From: Lucinisca nassula
Taxonomy: Eukaryota > Mollusca > Bivalvia > Lucinida > Lucinidae
Reading direction: 5' to 3'
DNA: 64,000 nucleotides
NCBI GenBank assembly: GCA_963580285.1
Contig: OY757014.1
Span: forward strand, 98,439,372 to 98,503,371
The notes under the pieces are model-generated. The model was not told the DNA's origin, did no database searches, and saw only the letters and a list, made by a program, of their open reading frames with translations. Of the stretch, positions 1-12,021 are shown one piece after another (position 1 is the stretch's first letter; every line of letters starts with the position of its first letter). The translations under genes were made by a program, and so were the position numbers.

Positions 1-1890
1 TATAGAAAACGGCGAGGTGTGATCAATAATGATATATAAAGTGCAAAAATCGCGAAAAATTATTTTTAAAATATGCTAAAGGGGGAGTTCCAGCCTATAG
101 TAAATTTCCATAGGGTTCTGCCCACGCACAGATTTCCATGATATTGTGCATAATTAATGCCTGGTAAATGACTGTTCATTATTTAGCTTTTTCACTCATA
201 GATCTGTTTTCATTATAAATCTACAATGTTTTGTTTATTTCCACATCCGAAAATAGGGTACCCTCAAACAAATGTATATAATCATAACATCTTCTTATGT
301 TTTGGAGTTATTTTGTTCTTAGGCATCGCTGTAGTCATTTGTGATTATTTTTGTATCACATTTGCTTTTGTTCAGTTGAAGTTCCATGGACCATGATCAA
401 TTTCATATGGAGCAGACCCCAGATTTCACAACCATAAAATCTTTTGGAGTATGTTTGGTTTTTTGATTTCACATTGTTGCAGTTCTTGTCACCCCATCAC
501 TTTAATATGAAACTTGCCCATATATATGTAGAACATTTTGTCAAACTTTCTGCATTTGTATCAGTTATGATACCCTGGGGAACACCAAAAAACACAATTC
601 ATTTTGAGCGTTTATTAACAAGTCAATCGGATTTTCTAAAAACTATATATCATTTCTTAACAGGCGTCTTTGCATTTAAAGTAATCCTAAAGCCTCGTGA
701 AGCTTATTATGACAAAGATTGTTTTTAAATGGCAAGTAAAATGGGTGGTTCTGTAAACCAAACAATTTCGCTTGACTCTCTGAACCGATGCAGTCTGCTT
801 AAAAAGTTTGAAAAGTCTGAATGGCACAGCTTGCTTGAATGGCAAGTAGTAATGATGTTTTATTATGGCTGAACCAGGTATGTCATAAATACCACAGACA
901 ATATTTTCTCAGCTTTTGGCTCACTGTATACACAGATAACTGTAGACAAAATGGAAACACAATTGTGTTGGCTCTTTTGTCACTCTAACAATGGCCCCGC
1001 AAAATCTGAACTAAAGCACAAACAAATGTCGCCTGCTGTTTTTAAATCAGTGTCAGAAAGTTATATTCTTAAATATGATCTATTTATATTCTTAAATATG
1101 ATTCAGAAAACAACCAGTTATTTTTTTTGAGAAACATGAATTGGTATAATAGAGAAGACTATTCAGTTCAGCTTTCAAACGATTTCAAAGGAAGAAAAAA
1201 GCAAACAGTATATTTGCTATCAGAATTATAGAAAAAGATAAAGCCAACTGCAGATTTTGGTTCAGAAATAATCTAATAGTACAGCTAACAGCTGATTTAC
1301 GCCATTTGCAAAAACTGATGAATACAGAGCTAGAAAACTTATCATAGATGAAAAGTACTGCATACAGATGACTAAAAATGTGAATGGTATCACAACATCT
1401 AAATACAATATCAGCTATCAAATGCATTAGTTACGACAACTTGCCTTCCATCTATTTCATTTAGGGAAGTGGGTACCAAATGCAAATTTTACAACTAGTT
1501 ACAGTGTGACTAGCTCTGCGTTTATTTCGAAGACTAAGACATTGTAGCTTACAATTTTGCAGATGTTTTAATGAACAAAGGAAAACTGCAGAAAATGGTT
1601 TTCATGATCTCACAAAACCTTTGGTAGGGGAGCGGAGTGTGAGTCTCTTTGACCAAGTGGTGTAAGAAAAAAATACTAACATATGTACCGATCAATCATT
1701 ACCGATAGAACAAATTGAAAAATCAGTCTGTCCCTTACAGTTGGCAATTTATTGGCTGCTGTTTTATTTTAAAGAAGAAAATGACAACAACAAAATAATT
1801 AAAGAAAAAATAGGAATATTGAAGTAATTTATTAAGCAGATTCAATACGTCATTGCGTATTACTGACATCAAGTGTCATTGTATTGTAGG
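1..1890. other. AT-rich stretch without a recognised gene
   Basis: No splice-supported coding exon, hairpin or recurring element was recognised. A coding-like + strand reading around 1165-1350 is broken by stops and matches nothing I know. Confidence 0.5.
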
Positions 1891-1892
1891 GT

Positions 1893-2102
1893 TTAAAAAT
1901 ATACAGAAAGACCAAATAAAACAGGGTAAAAAGGTCCACCTTGTCTTACTCCTATTGTGCCATAATGTAATTTTTTCTGGATTATCATTTTTACAATACT
2001 GCCAATACTAACATTCATTATGAACTGTGCATGAATGCATTTTATTTTTCTCTTTAAAATGTTTGGATTGAACTTGTATACTTTGCTAATATATGTTCTC
2101 AT
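1893..2102 (-). pseudogene. LINE reverse-transcriptase fragment
   Basis: The minus-strand reading contains GVRQGGPFYPVLFGL, the degenerate form of the G-x-x-Q-G-x-P-x-S-P-x-L-F motif of non-LTR reverse transcriptases. The stretch before it is also compatible with that domain. The fragment is ~70 residues, with no catalytic YADD-type motif. It is a short dead relic. Confidence 0.6.
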
Positions 2103-2162
2103 TTACTTTTTTGAAAGTCAAACTAAAACTCCTGTCTGTAAACAGCGTTATTATCTTTTTTT

Positions 2163-2217
2163 TAGGGGGGGGGGGGTGGTCCCGGTGATGTGTGTGTGTG
2201 TGGGGGGGGGGGGGAGT
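2163..2217 (+). repeat. Poly-G / TG-rich low-complexity tract
   Basis: Two long G runs separated by a TG microsatellite. The + strand could form G-quadruplexes. Confidence 0.8.
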
Positions 2218-2249
2218 TTTTATTACATAAATGCCTATGCTAAGCTTTG

Positions 2250-2820
2250 TATGATAAGGTGGCACTAAATGTCATTAAAAACACAATAGAAATACACTTT
2301 AAGGAAATCTTGTCCCCTTATATTGCAACTGATTTTAGCACAAAAATAGACCTGAACCCATATCTAGCAATCAAAAAACAATGTTACCGGTTTCTGACTT
2401 TTTTGAAATTTGTTTGCTATATAGATGATATATGTGGCCTATTTTATATGCAATATCTTGGGGTGACAAGATCAGTAACACATCTAATACTTATGATGAA
2501 AATCTCATTTTTTTATAAATTTTCATGAAAAGTAGAAGAAATTTTGTAAATACATTTATCAGAAAAATTAAAAGACATAAACGCCTTTACATATTTTGTA
2601 TTCGATAGTGTTGCCAATCAAAGCAATAAATTTGAAAATAATCATACCCATTGATTTAAGACTGAAAAGTTCACAGGTGTGTATGACCTCTACAGGGGAC
2701 TACCTCAGGGAGCTCTCCTGAGACCTATAGTAATATATCAAATGAAACAAAGTTACATATACAGTTGATAGTCCTCAAGCAAACAACGATTGAAGTTTCA
2801 AGAAAATCTGTGCATGGGCA
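2250..2820. other. AT-rich stretch, nothing recognised
   Basis: A 93-codon open frame at 2247-2528 has no recognisable domain and no splice support. Confidence 0.4.
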
Positions 2821-2859
2821 GATTTGGACCCCCCCCCCTTTGACTTAATAGCTATCTTC

Positions 2860-3400
2860 GTCAGACACTTAGGGATGACCCCTAAATGTCCGTTGTCCCA
2901 TTAATAAACTGATTATTTCCGAATGTGAGTGTTCGTAAAGTAGGTCTTACGATATTTTGTCTTTTAATATTATATTGATTGATCATTAATCATAAAACAT
3001 ATTTTCTAGTTAATTGTCATGCTTGCGGGCATCTAGGTATGATGTGTCCATAGATGTTCGTTATCCCATTATAGAACTGCTTATTTTCGAAGGTGAATGT
3101 TTGTAACATAGGTTTTACGATAGTTTGTCTTTTATTATTATTATTATTATTAAGTGATTATTAACCATAAATTATATTTTCTAAGTTAATTGTCATGATT
3201 ATGGACATTTAGGGATGACGGACATTTAGGGATCCATGGGACATCCCTAAGTGTCCGATAAAAAATAATGAGTTAATTCAGAATATATTTTATATACTTT
3301 TCGGGCTTTTTGCACTTAATATGACATTATTGATCATTTCTTGATGTTTTCTACAACTTCCAGAAAAAAACTTAGGGATGTCGGACGTTCTGGGATCCTA
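2860..3400. repeat. Two-unit ~168-bp tandem repeat with TTAGGGAT palindromes
   Basis: A block beginning near 2867 (CTTAGGGATGACC, then GTCC and CCCATTA...AACTG) recurs degenerately near 3033. The stretch ends with a compact palindrome around 3217-3262 (GGACATTTAGGGAT against its complement) and another CTTAGGGATGTCGGAC near 3370. Confidence 0.55.
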
Positions 3401-3499
3401 CAGGCGTTGCCCAGAAAATTCTGAAATTAAATTCCACAACCCATCAATAACATCAGGATGAAGAGCAATACATCTATAAATGTTGCCACGCATTAAAGA

Positions 3500-4172
3500 T
3501 AGTGTAGGGGTCTGAAATGCCGGTGGGTCAAGCCTCAGATTTTGTGACGGTTCCAGCGTAAAGGCTTACTAAGAATTAGAGCGATCTCATTCAATGTAAC
3601 GTTTGTTGGTGCCTGATACTCTGTCTCTGGTTGGGCCCATCGGAGTCTAACTGTTGGTTCTCTTTTGCTTCGGCATTTCAGTGGTTTCTTGCTGTCGAGT
3701 CCTCACCGTTGTTCTATCTCTGTGGTTGTTTGATTTTTTTGTGTTCACGCAGATGTTGCACTGATGAGTTAGGAGGCCTTCATGCGGACTGAACAAATTA
3801 TTTGTCTACATCGCGACGGAAGTTAGGGAGAGGATTATGGCACGTAAAATCGATTTAAGCCCCCCCCCCCCCCCACACACACACACACCACCAGTGGAAT
3901 TCGTTTCCACTGACCATTCCAAGGCGGTTCTTCTGTCGCGGTTTATTTTTGTTATGGTTTGTCTTTGGGTGTTTGTGTCGCTTGTGTAATTTTATTTTGG
4001 ATAGCCTATTGGCCATTTTGTGGGAAAACAACTTTTGGCTTTCCGCTGTTGATGTTTCCATTGGGGTCTGTTGTTTCATGTTTGTGTTTCTTTCCCTTTG
4101 GTGTCTCTGGTGGGGGCTGTTGGTTAATTGTATCGATTCCTGATCATTGCCGCCACTTCTATTTTCCGTAGC
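3500..4172 (+). mobile_element. 5'-truncated R1 retroelement 3' end, copy a
   Basis: R1 is my label for a retroelement present as at least twelve 3'-end copies. This copy starts inside the last codons of its ORF (reading PVGQASD, then a stop) and continues through a ~600-bp 3' UTR with marker strings CTGATGAGTTAGGAGG and CCATTTTGTGGGAAA. A poly-C plus CA tract (3860-3888) lies in the middle of the UTR, as in the copy near 19000. Confidence 0.7.
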
Positions 4173-4339
4173 ATTTATTTTATTGGTTTAAATGCATAAC
4201 TTAACTTTTAATAAGCTACGTTGCTTACTGGCTGGCCTATGCAGAGGCCAGGAGGTCATGCTTGTCATTTAGGAGAAAACAACTAACAGCTTTTATTTGT
4301 TGGCTTCATGGAAAATGGAGATCTGGTGTTCATCACCAT

Positions 4340-4900
4340 GTATTAAGTGATTCTGTTCCCTTATTTCATACATGCTTTTCAATGAAATATAGAGATTGCT
4401 CAGTGAAATCGAAAACGATATTGTCACTGTTTCAAACAGTGACAGATATCAGTATTATTTTTCACTGTTTGGGACTACTTTTTTTCTAGAAATCTATTTC
4501 TGTGGTCAGTTTTTTCATTGTCAGATGATTGAAAATTATTGAACTGTATTAGAATTGACGCTTAGCCCGTTCACACGTCACGATGCCGTTAATGACGTCA
4601 TTTTCGACACTGACGTCACGTATGTTGTCGCACGACGTTAGATCTGTCCGCACCTTCTTTGGGAAACTAATCTCTCAATTATTTCAGTAACCATTCATAG
4701 AAATGCCACCCCAGGCTACTTTTCATTAGCAAACTTTCAGTTCACACCCAATATTATACCCAGTGAATACGTTGGATACCATTAAATTGACGCGAAACGA
4801 CCAGGAACAAAAGTTAGTTTTCTCCGAGGGTGAGTGAAGCGATTAGTGAAGCTAAATATTGTCGTTTTGAAGCATGTAAGAAACAGAAAGATTGATTTTT
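4340..4900. mobile_element. TIR element T1 with two TGACGTCA sites
   Basis: The 4380-4890 segment recurs, in two pieces, at 6470-6790 and 9349-9545. Ends read ATACATGCTTTTCAATGAAA and (inverted) GAAGCATGTAAGAAACAG. Inside are perfect palindromic TGACGTCA motifs at 4593-4600 and 4611-4618. An array element (4901) is inserted at its right end. Confidence 0.6.
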
Positions 4901-6312
4901 ATCCCCCGACCGAATAGGTTCGGGGGATATGGCGATCAGCCTGGCGTCCGTCCGTCCGTCCGTCCGTAGACGCAACCTTGTGATGGCCATAACTCCTCTA
5001 CCCTTTGAGATTCATTTATGGTTCTTGGCACACTTGTTCACAAGGCTGAGACGGCGTGTCATGCGCAAGAACCAGAACTCTGGATGCCATACTTTTTGAG
5101 TTATCTTCCCTTTTAATAAAATAGAATGACTACTTTGTGATGGCCATAACTCCAATACCCTTTGAGATATATTGATGGTACTTGGCACAGTTGTTCACAA
5201 GGCTGAGACAGCGTGTCATGCACAAGAACCACAACTCTGGTTGCCATGGTTTTTTAGTTATCTCCCCTTCCAATAAAAATAGAGTGGCTACCTTGTGCTG
5301 ATTGATGTTACCTGGCACAGTTGTTCACAAGGCTGAGACCGTGTATCATGCACAAGAACAATAACTCTGGGTGCCATGGTTTTTGAGTTATCTCCCCTTC
5401 CAATAATATAGAATCACACCCTTGTGATGGACATATCTCCAATACACTTTTGAGATATATTGATGGTACTTGGTACAGTTGTACATGAGGTTAAGCAGAT
5501 GTGTCACGTGCAAGAACCACAACTCTGGGTTCCCTGTTTTTTTAATTATCTCCCCTGACAATATAACCTTGTGATGGCCATAACTACAATACCCTTTGAG
5601 ATATATTGATGTTACTTGGCATAATTGTATACAAGGCTGAGACGGCACTTCATGCCTAAGAACCACAACTCTGGGTGTTATGATATTTGAGTTATCTCCC
5701 CTTCCAATAAAACGTTATGACCACCTTGTGATCTCCGTACCCCCAATACCCTTTGAGACATATTGGTGGTACTTGATGCAGATGTACATGAGGTTAAGCA
5801 GGTGTGTCATGCTCAAGAATTACAACTCTGGGTGCTCTTTGTTTTGAGTAATCTCCCCTGACAATATAACCTTGTGAAGGCCATAAGTCCAACAGCCTTT
5901 GAAATATATTGAAGGAACTTGGCACAATTGTATACAAGGTACAGACGGGGTGTCATGTGCAAGAACCACAACTGTTGGTGCTGTGGTATTTGAGTTATCT
6001 ACCTTTCCAATATATCAGTATGACCAGCTTGTGATCCCCATATCTCCAGTACCATTTGGGACATATTGATGGTACTTGGTACAGAAATACATGAGCTTAA
6101 GCAGGCATGTCATTCGCAAGAACCACAATTCTGAGTGCCCTGGTTTTTTAGTTATGTCCCCTGACAGTATAATTTTGTGATGGCCATAACTGCAATACTT
6201 TTGTGATATATTGCTGGTTTAATTCTGGTGCACTTTCTATTGGTGAACAATCTTTTGAAGGCCATATTGGCTTTTGGTTGGGGGATTTGCCATCTCTTCT
6301 GATGGCTATTTT
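4901..6312 (+). mobile_element. Array element P1: hairpin start and dimeric ~303-bp tandem array
   Basis: It starts after a T-run with a strong hairpin (ATCCCCCGA... pairing with ...TCGGGGGAT), then GTCCGTCC repeats and a tandem array of about eight units. Unit anchors at 5425, 5572, 5729, 5875, 6032 and 6178 alternate 147/157/146/157/146 bases, showing an A-B dimer. It ends near 6312 in a degenerate CTTGTT-like terminus (GATGGCTATT) where T1-type sequence resumes. Confidence 0.7.
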
Positions 6313-6440
6313 TTAGTGTAAGATCAAATTTCATTTCACTCATGAACACCAAACCTGGTATTTTCACTCGTGGCTACGCCACTCACTCGTGAAAATACTG
6401 GTTTTGGTGTTCATTGGGTGAAATAAAATTCGATCTTACA
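6313..6440. repeat. Hairpin MITE, arms with GGTGTTCAT
   Basis: Inverted arms flank GTGGCTACGCCAC: the left arm reads CCTGGTATTTTCACTCGT and the right arm is its complement. The same hairpin occurs at 24945-25030. It adjoins TIR sequence containing GATCTTACACTGAAAAAATC. Confidence 0.65.
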
Positions 6441-7129
6441 CTGAAAAAATCAAATATCCTCTATTTCTTACATGCTTTTCAATGAAACATAGAGATTTCT
6501 CAGTGAAATAGAAAACGATATTGTCACTGTTTGAAGCAGTGACTGATATCAATTTTATTTTTCACTGTTTGGGACTACTTTTTTCTCCAAATCTAATTCT
6601 GTGGTCAGTTTTTCATCGTCAGACGATTAAAAATTAATGAACTGTATTAGAATTGACGCTAAGCTCGTTCACACGTCACAAGGACGTTAATGACGTCATT
6701 TTGACGCTGACGTCAAATATTTTGTTGCTGGACGTTAGATCTGTCAGCGCCTTCTTTTGGAAACTAATATCTCAATTAATTACATAACCATGTATAATCA
6801 AAGCGCCAAAGGCACTGGAATGACAGATTCTATGAGAAAATCATAACGCTGTGAAAACTTACAGAAAATCTTTCTAAAAAGATCTTAAAAAAGTAGTTCT
6901 CCAAATTCCATTATATGATCTGTTTGCAGATTTCGATACACCGGTAGTATTATGAAATACCATGTTTCAAATTTTTGAAAGAAACTATTTACGTTTTCAA
7001 AACGAAACATTAAAATTCAAGTTTTAACAATGCAACTGTCCATAAGTAACAGTTTTTGTATGGTCGGTTGTGGATACCTCTCCCAAAAGATACTCTATGG
7101 GAAAGAGATCGGAGGAGAAAGGCTGGCTA

Positions 7130-7225
7130 GTCCAGTACATGAATTCCATTGACTTGAAGAAATTTTTGAGCTAGAACAGCACTATGAGTGCCATTGACTT
7201 GAAGAAATTTTTGAGCAAGAACAGC
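7130..7225. repeat. Two-copy direct repeat, ~50 bp
   Basis: CCATTGACTTGAAGAAATTT followed by TTGAG and AGAACAGCA occurs twice in immediate succession. Confidence 0.75.
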
Positions 7226-7254
7226 ATATATCCCGGACTCTGAGCGTAAGGCCG

Positions 7255-7860
7255 AAGCACTTGATCGATGTAACGTCCCGCTGTTCAGTTCACGTCTCAG
7301 ACAAATGCTCTTAATGACACTAAGCTGCGCTCGCTAACTGCAAGCAATATCACGCCACACAAATTCGCTTGTTCCATCCGATATGTCACGCTCTTTTACG
7401 CACGCGTCGCCTCGGCATACCTTACACCAATACGTCGAAACCCCCGGAAATGACATTGGCGTGATTCACGGTGAAGTGCGATTTGTCTCTGAAACGCATA
7501 TCACGTCAGTCGCTTAGACGCCAATTTACGTAATTCATGCACCAGCGTAAGTGTTCCGTACTGTGTCGACGCGTTAACTTTGGTCATGACAGGGGGCGTC
7601 TATCTCTCAAAGGGCGACGAACAGTGTCAGTGCTTATTAGTCGGTAGTTGAAACCCTTGTTTATCTACAGGCACATTGTAGCAGCTGCCAGCGGAAACCT
7701 GTTTCGCTTATGGGTCTGACGGATGAATCGATCTTGACGTACTGTCGTCGGTCTTCCGCTAGGTCGACGTTCACTAGCGCCTTCTGTATATAGTAAGATG
7801 ACGCTACAATAGACGGCAGATAACACACATGTGCCATCATCCGCTTTCCGACCAAGGGGC
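7255..7860. promoter_or_regulatory. CpG-dense block (possible promoter-like region)
   Basis: CpG is visibly denser here than in the surroundings; the 60 bases at 7381-7440 alone contain eight. Such blocks can mark promoters. No TATA-plus-ATG arrangement or first exon could be tied to it. Confidence 0.3.
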
Positions 7861-9601
7861 ACGCTTACGATCATTTAATGAAAAATGTTGCAATACGCTC
7901 TCACTTAATGCTTGTTGAGAACAAATTTCAGTTTCTTCTTTTCTATGCACGACCTTACATTACACGTCAAAAGTTTGATCCTGAACATGTGGTTTCTATC
8001 TGTACTGGTATGGAGGTGGTGCATAATATCGACGTGGCCGGACTGGTAACCAGACGCCACGGTTGATTGATTTAACCTTTTTAGCTTAAGGGCATGGTGC
8101 CTAAGCGTGTTGTAATCATGCAATTGTTTGGTTTCAGAATCAAAGCACGGAGTGTGTTGGTGGTGTGTGAAGTTAGGGTAATAGTCCTGGGCTGAGATTT
8201 AAACTGTTTCATTTAACTCTGAAATTCCAAACACTTAGTGAAGATTTTGATAAGAAGACGCGTTCTGCAGCGTCCGATCTTGGTCTACACTGTTTGCCTA
8301 GCTCACCCTATGATTCCAGGATAACCATCTTCAGTCTTATGGAATACCCTGATCTCACTGCGGCTATTTTCTACAAGAAAAAAGGTTATTCTGCCAAGTG
8401 AGTGATAGCCACATAGACGTTAGCACTGATGCGCTTTTCTTATTAGCAACTTCGGGTCGAATGCCAAACAATCAACCCAAACATAGCCGCGTCGTTTTTC
8501 AGCGTTGGGTACATATAAGTGTTATCTGAAAATTCTGCACTTGAATAAAATGTTGGATCCAGCAGACTCAGACAAACGCCGCAGAACACGGTGCTGATCT
8601 TGTTCTACACTTCTTAGCATTAGTTACTAACATCTTAAGTTTCAACGAATCAGTCCAAGGTTCCGTTCATGACCAGGCTGCATTCAGAGACAATCGGCAT
8701 GAGTGTTGCCAGTGCTTTGATTTATTCACTCCTTGAGTTACTGAAATGCACTCTTCCATCACTGAAGTTGGGCTCGTCCATACTGCTATATATTGCACCT
8801 ATAATTATATCACGTGACCTACACTGTTTGCATAAGTATCTGTACCATATTCCAGGGTTGAAAGGGACAGCCGTTCTTTCCAATTTCTCCACGCAAAGTC
8901 TATTATACACCTTAGTTGTAACTGACCTAGACTTGACCTCGAAAGTCAGAAAATCCATTAATATTCTTGTCTGGAGCTAAAATGGTCCAGCAGCAGGCTG
9001 GTCGATCTTTACGGATTAAATATTGACAGCACTTGTAGAAAACAGTGTAAATCCTGAGCAGACGGCTGAGCAGACGCCGCATTGATCTGGGTATACATGA
9101 TGCAGCTGATTCATAAGAAATGCTGAATCGATTCTCTGAAAGGAAAGATAAAATCGTCAAGTCGTCTGCTTCAAAAGTTTGTAGTGCTCTAATAGGATAA
9201 CTAATACGCTTGTACAATTTTGATTACTGCGCCAAACCAGACTACATTTTGTGCGGACTGATATTTCTATGGCTGTCAAAGCCGGAAGAATCCGGTCTTA
9301 CTTTAAAACACGCAGGATAGCTAGAAACAACAGATTGAATCTGTCATTAAAAATGCCATCCTAGGCTATTTGTCGCAAACTTTTAGTTTACACCCAATAT
9401 TATACCAAGTAAATACGTTGGACACCACTAAATTGACGCGAAACGACCAGGAACAAAGTTAGTTTTCTCTGAGGGTGAGTGACGCGATTAGTGAAGCTAA
9501 TTATTGTCGTTTTGAAGCATGTAAGAAACAGAAAATTGGATTTTTTTTCAGTGTTAGATCAAAAATCCTCTATTTATTGACCAAAATGATATGATTTTCG
9601 G

Positions 9602-9905
9602 CATACAGGTTCCTTAAAGTGTTTGCTTGATTGTTAGTTTATTTGTTTGTTTGTATTGGAGTTTAACATCCCAGTCAACACAATGTGAGCCGGTCAGTTT
9701 ACCTTTCCACATTTTTCCTGGGCAGTGGTTTACCAGTAAAAAGCACAATCTTTCGCCAGAAACTGACAACATCCCTTCTTGAATCAGCGGAAGGGAGAGA
9801 ATGACCGTAGAAGAGATTTCATGATCAATCTCCACGGAAGAATGTTACCGACCCGGCAGGTATCGAAGCCGCGTTCTCCTGATCATCAGTCAGACGCTTG
9901 ATAAG
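9602..9905 (-). mobile_element. tRNA-derived SINE family S2, reverse copy
   Basis: Read on the minus strand it matches the S2 copies at 32785, 40821 and 54374: a degenerate tRNA-like head (GGTTCGATACCTGCCGGG in the consensus), body CTCTCCCTTCCGCTGATTCA, and the tail TGTTGACTGGG...TTAAAC followed by AAAC units. Confidence 0.75.
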
Positions 9906-10126
9906 TTTATATCAGATTTTATATTTTTTCTGGTTTCCTTTTAACTGAAACTGTTTGTGTGTCCAGTAACTTTTGCTACAGAAAATTAAAAGTGTTATAT
10001 CATTCTTTCCAGAAATTTAAAAGAAGTTCCTGATAAATTTTAATGCGTCTGACCTGTTTGCATGGTATTCTGAGAAAAGGATCGCTTTCCTACTGCATGA
10101 ATACATAATTAAAATCTTGGCAGAAT

Positions 10127-11170
10127 GTGTTTTGGCGATTTATTACCTTCGACAGAATGATTTGTCACAGTTGCCCTTCAGACCTTCAATTAAATAAAAC
10201 AGATTCTTCTGATACCGAAGCCCCGTTTTTAGATTGGCGTTTGTCTATTTTCGTTATTTCATGTGAAACGTATGATAAACGCAACAATGTTGATTTTGAG
10301 ATTGTAAAGTTCCCCTTATTTGTTGAGGGGCTCCACACGCGACATCCTACAATGTTGATACATGTACATCGTAACTATTACGGTTCGACAAAAATATTTC
10401 GTCATGTTACAGACTTCACTAGCCGAACAAATATTAACTGCATAACTTACAAATCAGGTTATTGGTACATTATCTTTGCAAAGCCTTTTTCTCCAAATTT
10501 TATAGACGTCATTTCCTGTTTGTTTCAAATTCAATCTTGGACTTAAATCTCTTCTGCAACAGGGCCTATCGGAACATGGGTTTCACGATGATTTAAAATG
10601 TAAATCGAGAAAATATATTCATACAATGATTTTATAACTCAATTTCGAAATATCATCCTTCGATGTAAAAACGATAGGGTACAACATAAATGAAATACGA
10701 CACACTGAATGTAATGTAGTTTTCCAAGCTTTAATTGCTTGTCGGCGGTCCTCAGGCATGTCCCCCGGTCTGAAATTAGATGTAAAGCGTTGTTGCCTGA
10801 TGCTCTGTCTCTGGTTGGGCCCATCGGAATCCAGCTTTTGATTTCTTTTGCTTCAGCATTTATGTTATAAATGCTGTCGAGTCCTCATCGTTGTTTTATC
10901 CATGAATTCGTTTGTTTTGTGTGTTCTAAGAGATGTTGCACTGATGAGTTCAATTCCCTTTACGCGGCCTGAACAAATAACAACACCAGAACTAAGGGCG
11001 ATGCGTGTGGCCACGTGAACTAGATTAAAATATTGCCCGATCCAAAGCGGTGGTTTATTGTCGTCGTTGTATATCTCTGGATATATATCTTGTTATTTTT
11101 TTTATTCCGGATAGCCGCTTTGTCATTTCTGGTTAAAGAACTGCATTTTTGTTTGCTTTCCCAGACTTAT
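10127..11170 (+). pseudogene. R1 retroelement, longest ORF fragment plus 3' UTR (copy b)
   Basis: The ORF at 10127-10546 encodes ~139 residues with PFLDWRLSIF and YDKRNNVDFEIVKFP, which I recognise from the C-terminal part of reverse-transcriptase ORFs common in mollusc genomes; class (LINE or Penelope-like) is uncertain. About 90 bases further on, a frame-broken reading continues with QFRNIILR, matching the C-terminus seen intact at 33122-33358. The R1 3' UTR follows from ~10790 to 11170 with its marker strings. It has accumulated stops and is not functional. Confidence 0.6.
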
Positions 11171-11445
11171 CAGCGTTGGCTGATCTGAGTCTTCGCTGGT
11201 CGCAGAGGCGTGCTTATAGTTAGTGTGATCCTTCGACGCATGGTGTGAAAATACCAGAAGCAATTGAGATTGGGCACGATGAAACATACATGTGCAAAAA
11301 TATCAGCTCGACTATCAAATCACACCGCTCATCCAATCAGGTTTTACCATTTTAATACCCACGAGAAAACAGACAGTTCATGCGAACAGCGAAACCTTTA
11401 ATCACTGCGCTGATGGGAATATAAGCACGTCGCACAAGCCTCCTT

Positions 11446-11935
11446 ATATGTCTCTGGTAGTCCAACTGTCGCTTTTCTTTTGCATCAGCATTCCAGTTAT
11501 TTTTTCCTGTCGATTTGTTTGTTTGTTTGATTTGAGATTTAACGTCCCCGACAACACTGTTAAGGTCATTTTGGAGACGCTGCTTCCTATTTTGTGGGAC
11601 TTTACCCGACATTGAGATGAAATGACATCTCAAGCCCTGTCGCCCAATGAAACCAATTGGGTTTATTAGCATGGAGCGCCTCGCACCGCGGTTCCTGGAA
11701 AGGCTTAGATCCATGAAGCGGTTTAACAGTACTAGTGTGCGGGCCGGATTCAGCTTTGCGTGGAAGCATCATGCAGCCCACACATTTCTTCATCGTTGTT
11801 GCATCTATGTATTCGTCTGATTTGTATGTTCTCGGTGAGCTAGAAATCCTTCATGCGGACAGAAAATAGTGTTTGTCTAAACTATGACAAAACCAAGGTC
11901 GAGGATTGTGGCCACGTTAACCCTTGACCTGCTGA
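11446..11935 (+). mobile_element. R1 3' UTR fragment (copy l), split by a SINE
   Basis: R1 UTR sequence runs from TCTCTGGTAGTCCAACTGTC to about 11510 and resumes near 11790 with TCATCGTTGTTGCATC, continuing to CACGTTAACC. The gap is exactly filled by an S1 SINE. Confidence 0.65.
11511..11790 (-). mobile_element. SINE family S1, reverse copy
   Basis: S1 is a ~290-bp element without an obvious tRNA head; twelve copies occur in the window. On its sense strand it runs from GCCCATCGGGGCTTGAAG through TGGGCGACAGGGCTTGAG and GGAAGCAACGTCTCCAAAATG to GACGTTAAACCTCAAATC and AAAC repeats. Confidence 0.8.
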
Positions 11936-12021
11936 ATATTTATATATGCCACTCCCACTACCGATTATCAACCAATCAGATTACTTGATGCAAATTATTA
12001 CTACAAATTCACAATCTGAAT

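Larger units (their letters stand above)
6440..9565. mobile_element. Second T1 TIR element, interrupted by a ~2.5-kb insertion
   Basis: The left half at ~6440-6795 and right half at ~9349-9560 together match T1 at 4340-4900. The ends are inverted copies carrying CACTGAAAAAA and CTTACATGC. TGACGTCA occurs at 6691-6698 and 6708-6715. The insertion has 12-bp inverted ends (AATGACAGATTC at 6819-6830 and its complement at 9337-9348). No transposase ORF was recognised in it. Confidence 0.55.

Noticed and set aside
1165..1440. Coding-like + strand reading around NLIVQLTADLRHLQ
   Set aside because: Interrupted by stops and frame breaks and not recognised as any family.
7878..8066. 62-codon ATG frame ending at a possible phase-0 donor (CTG|GTAACC) that could be the receptor's first exon
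   Set aside because: No signal-peptide-like hydrophobic start, a weak donor and no similarity that supports joining it to exon 13784.
8669..8980. 103-codon ORF with hydrophobic stretch
   Set aside because: No recognisable domain, no splice sites, and it overlaps open frames on the other strand of similar length.
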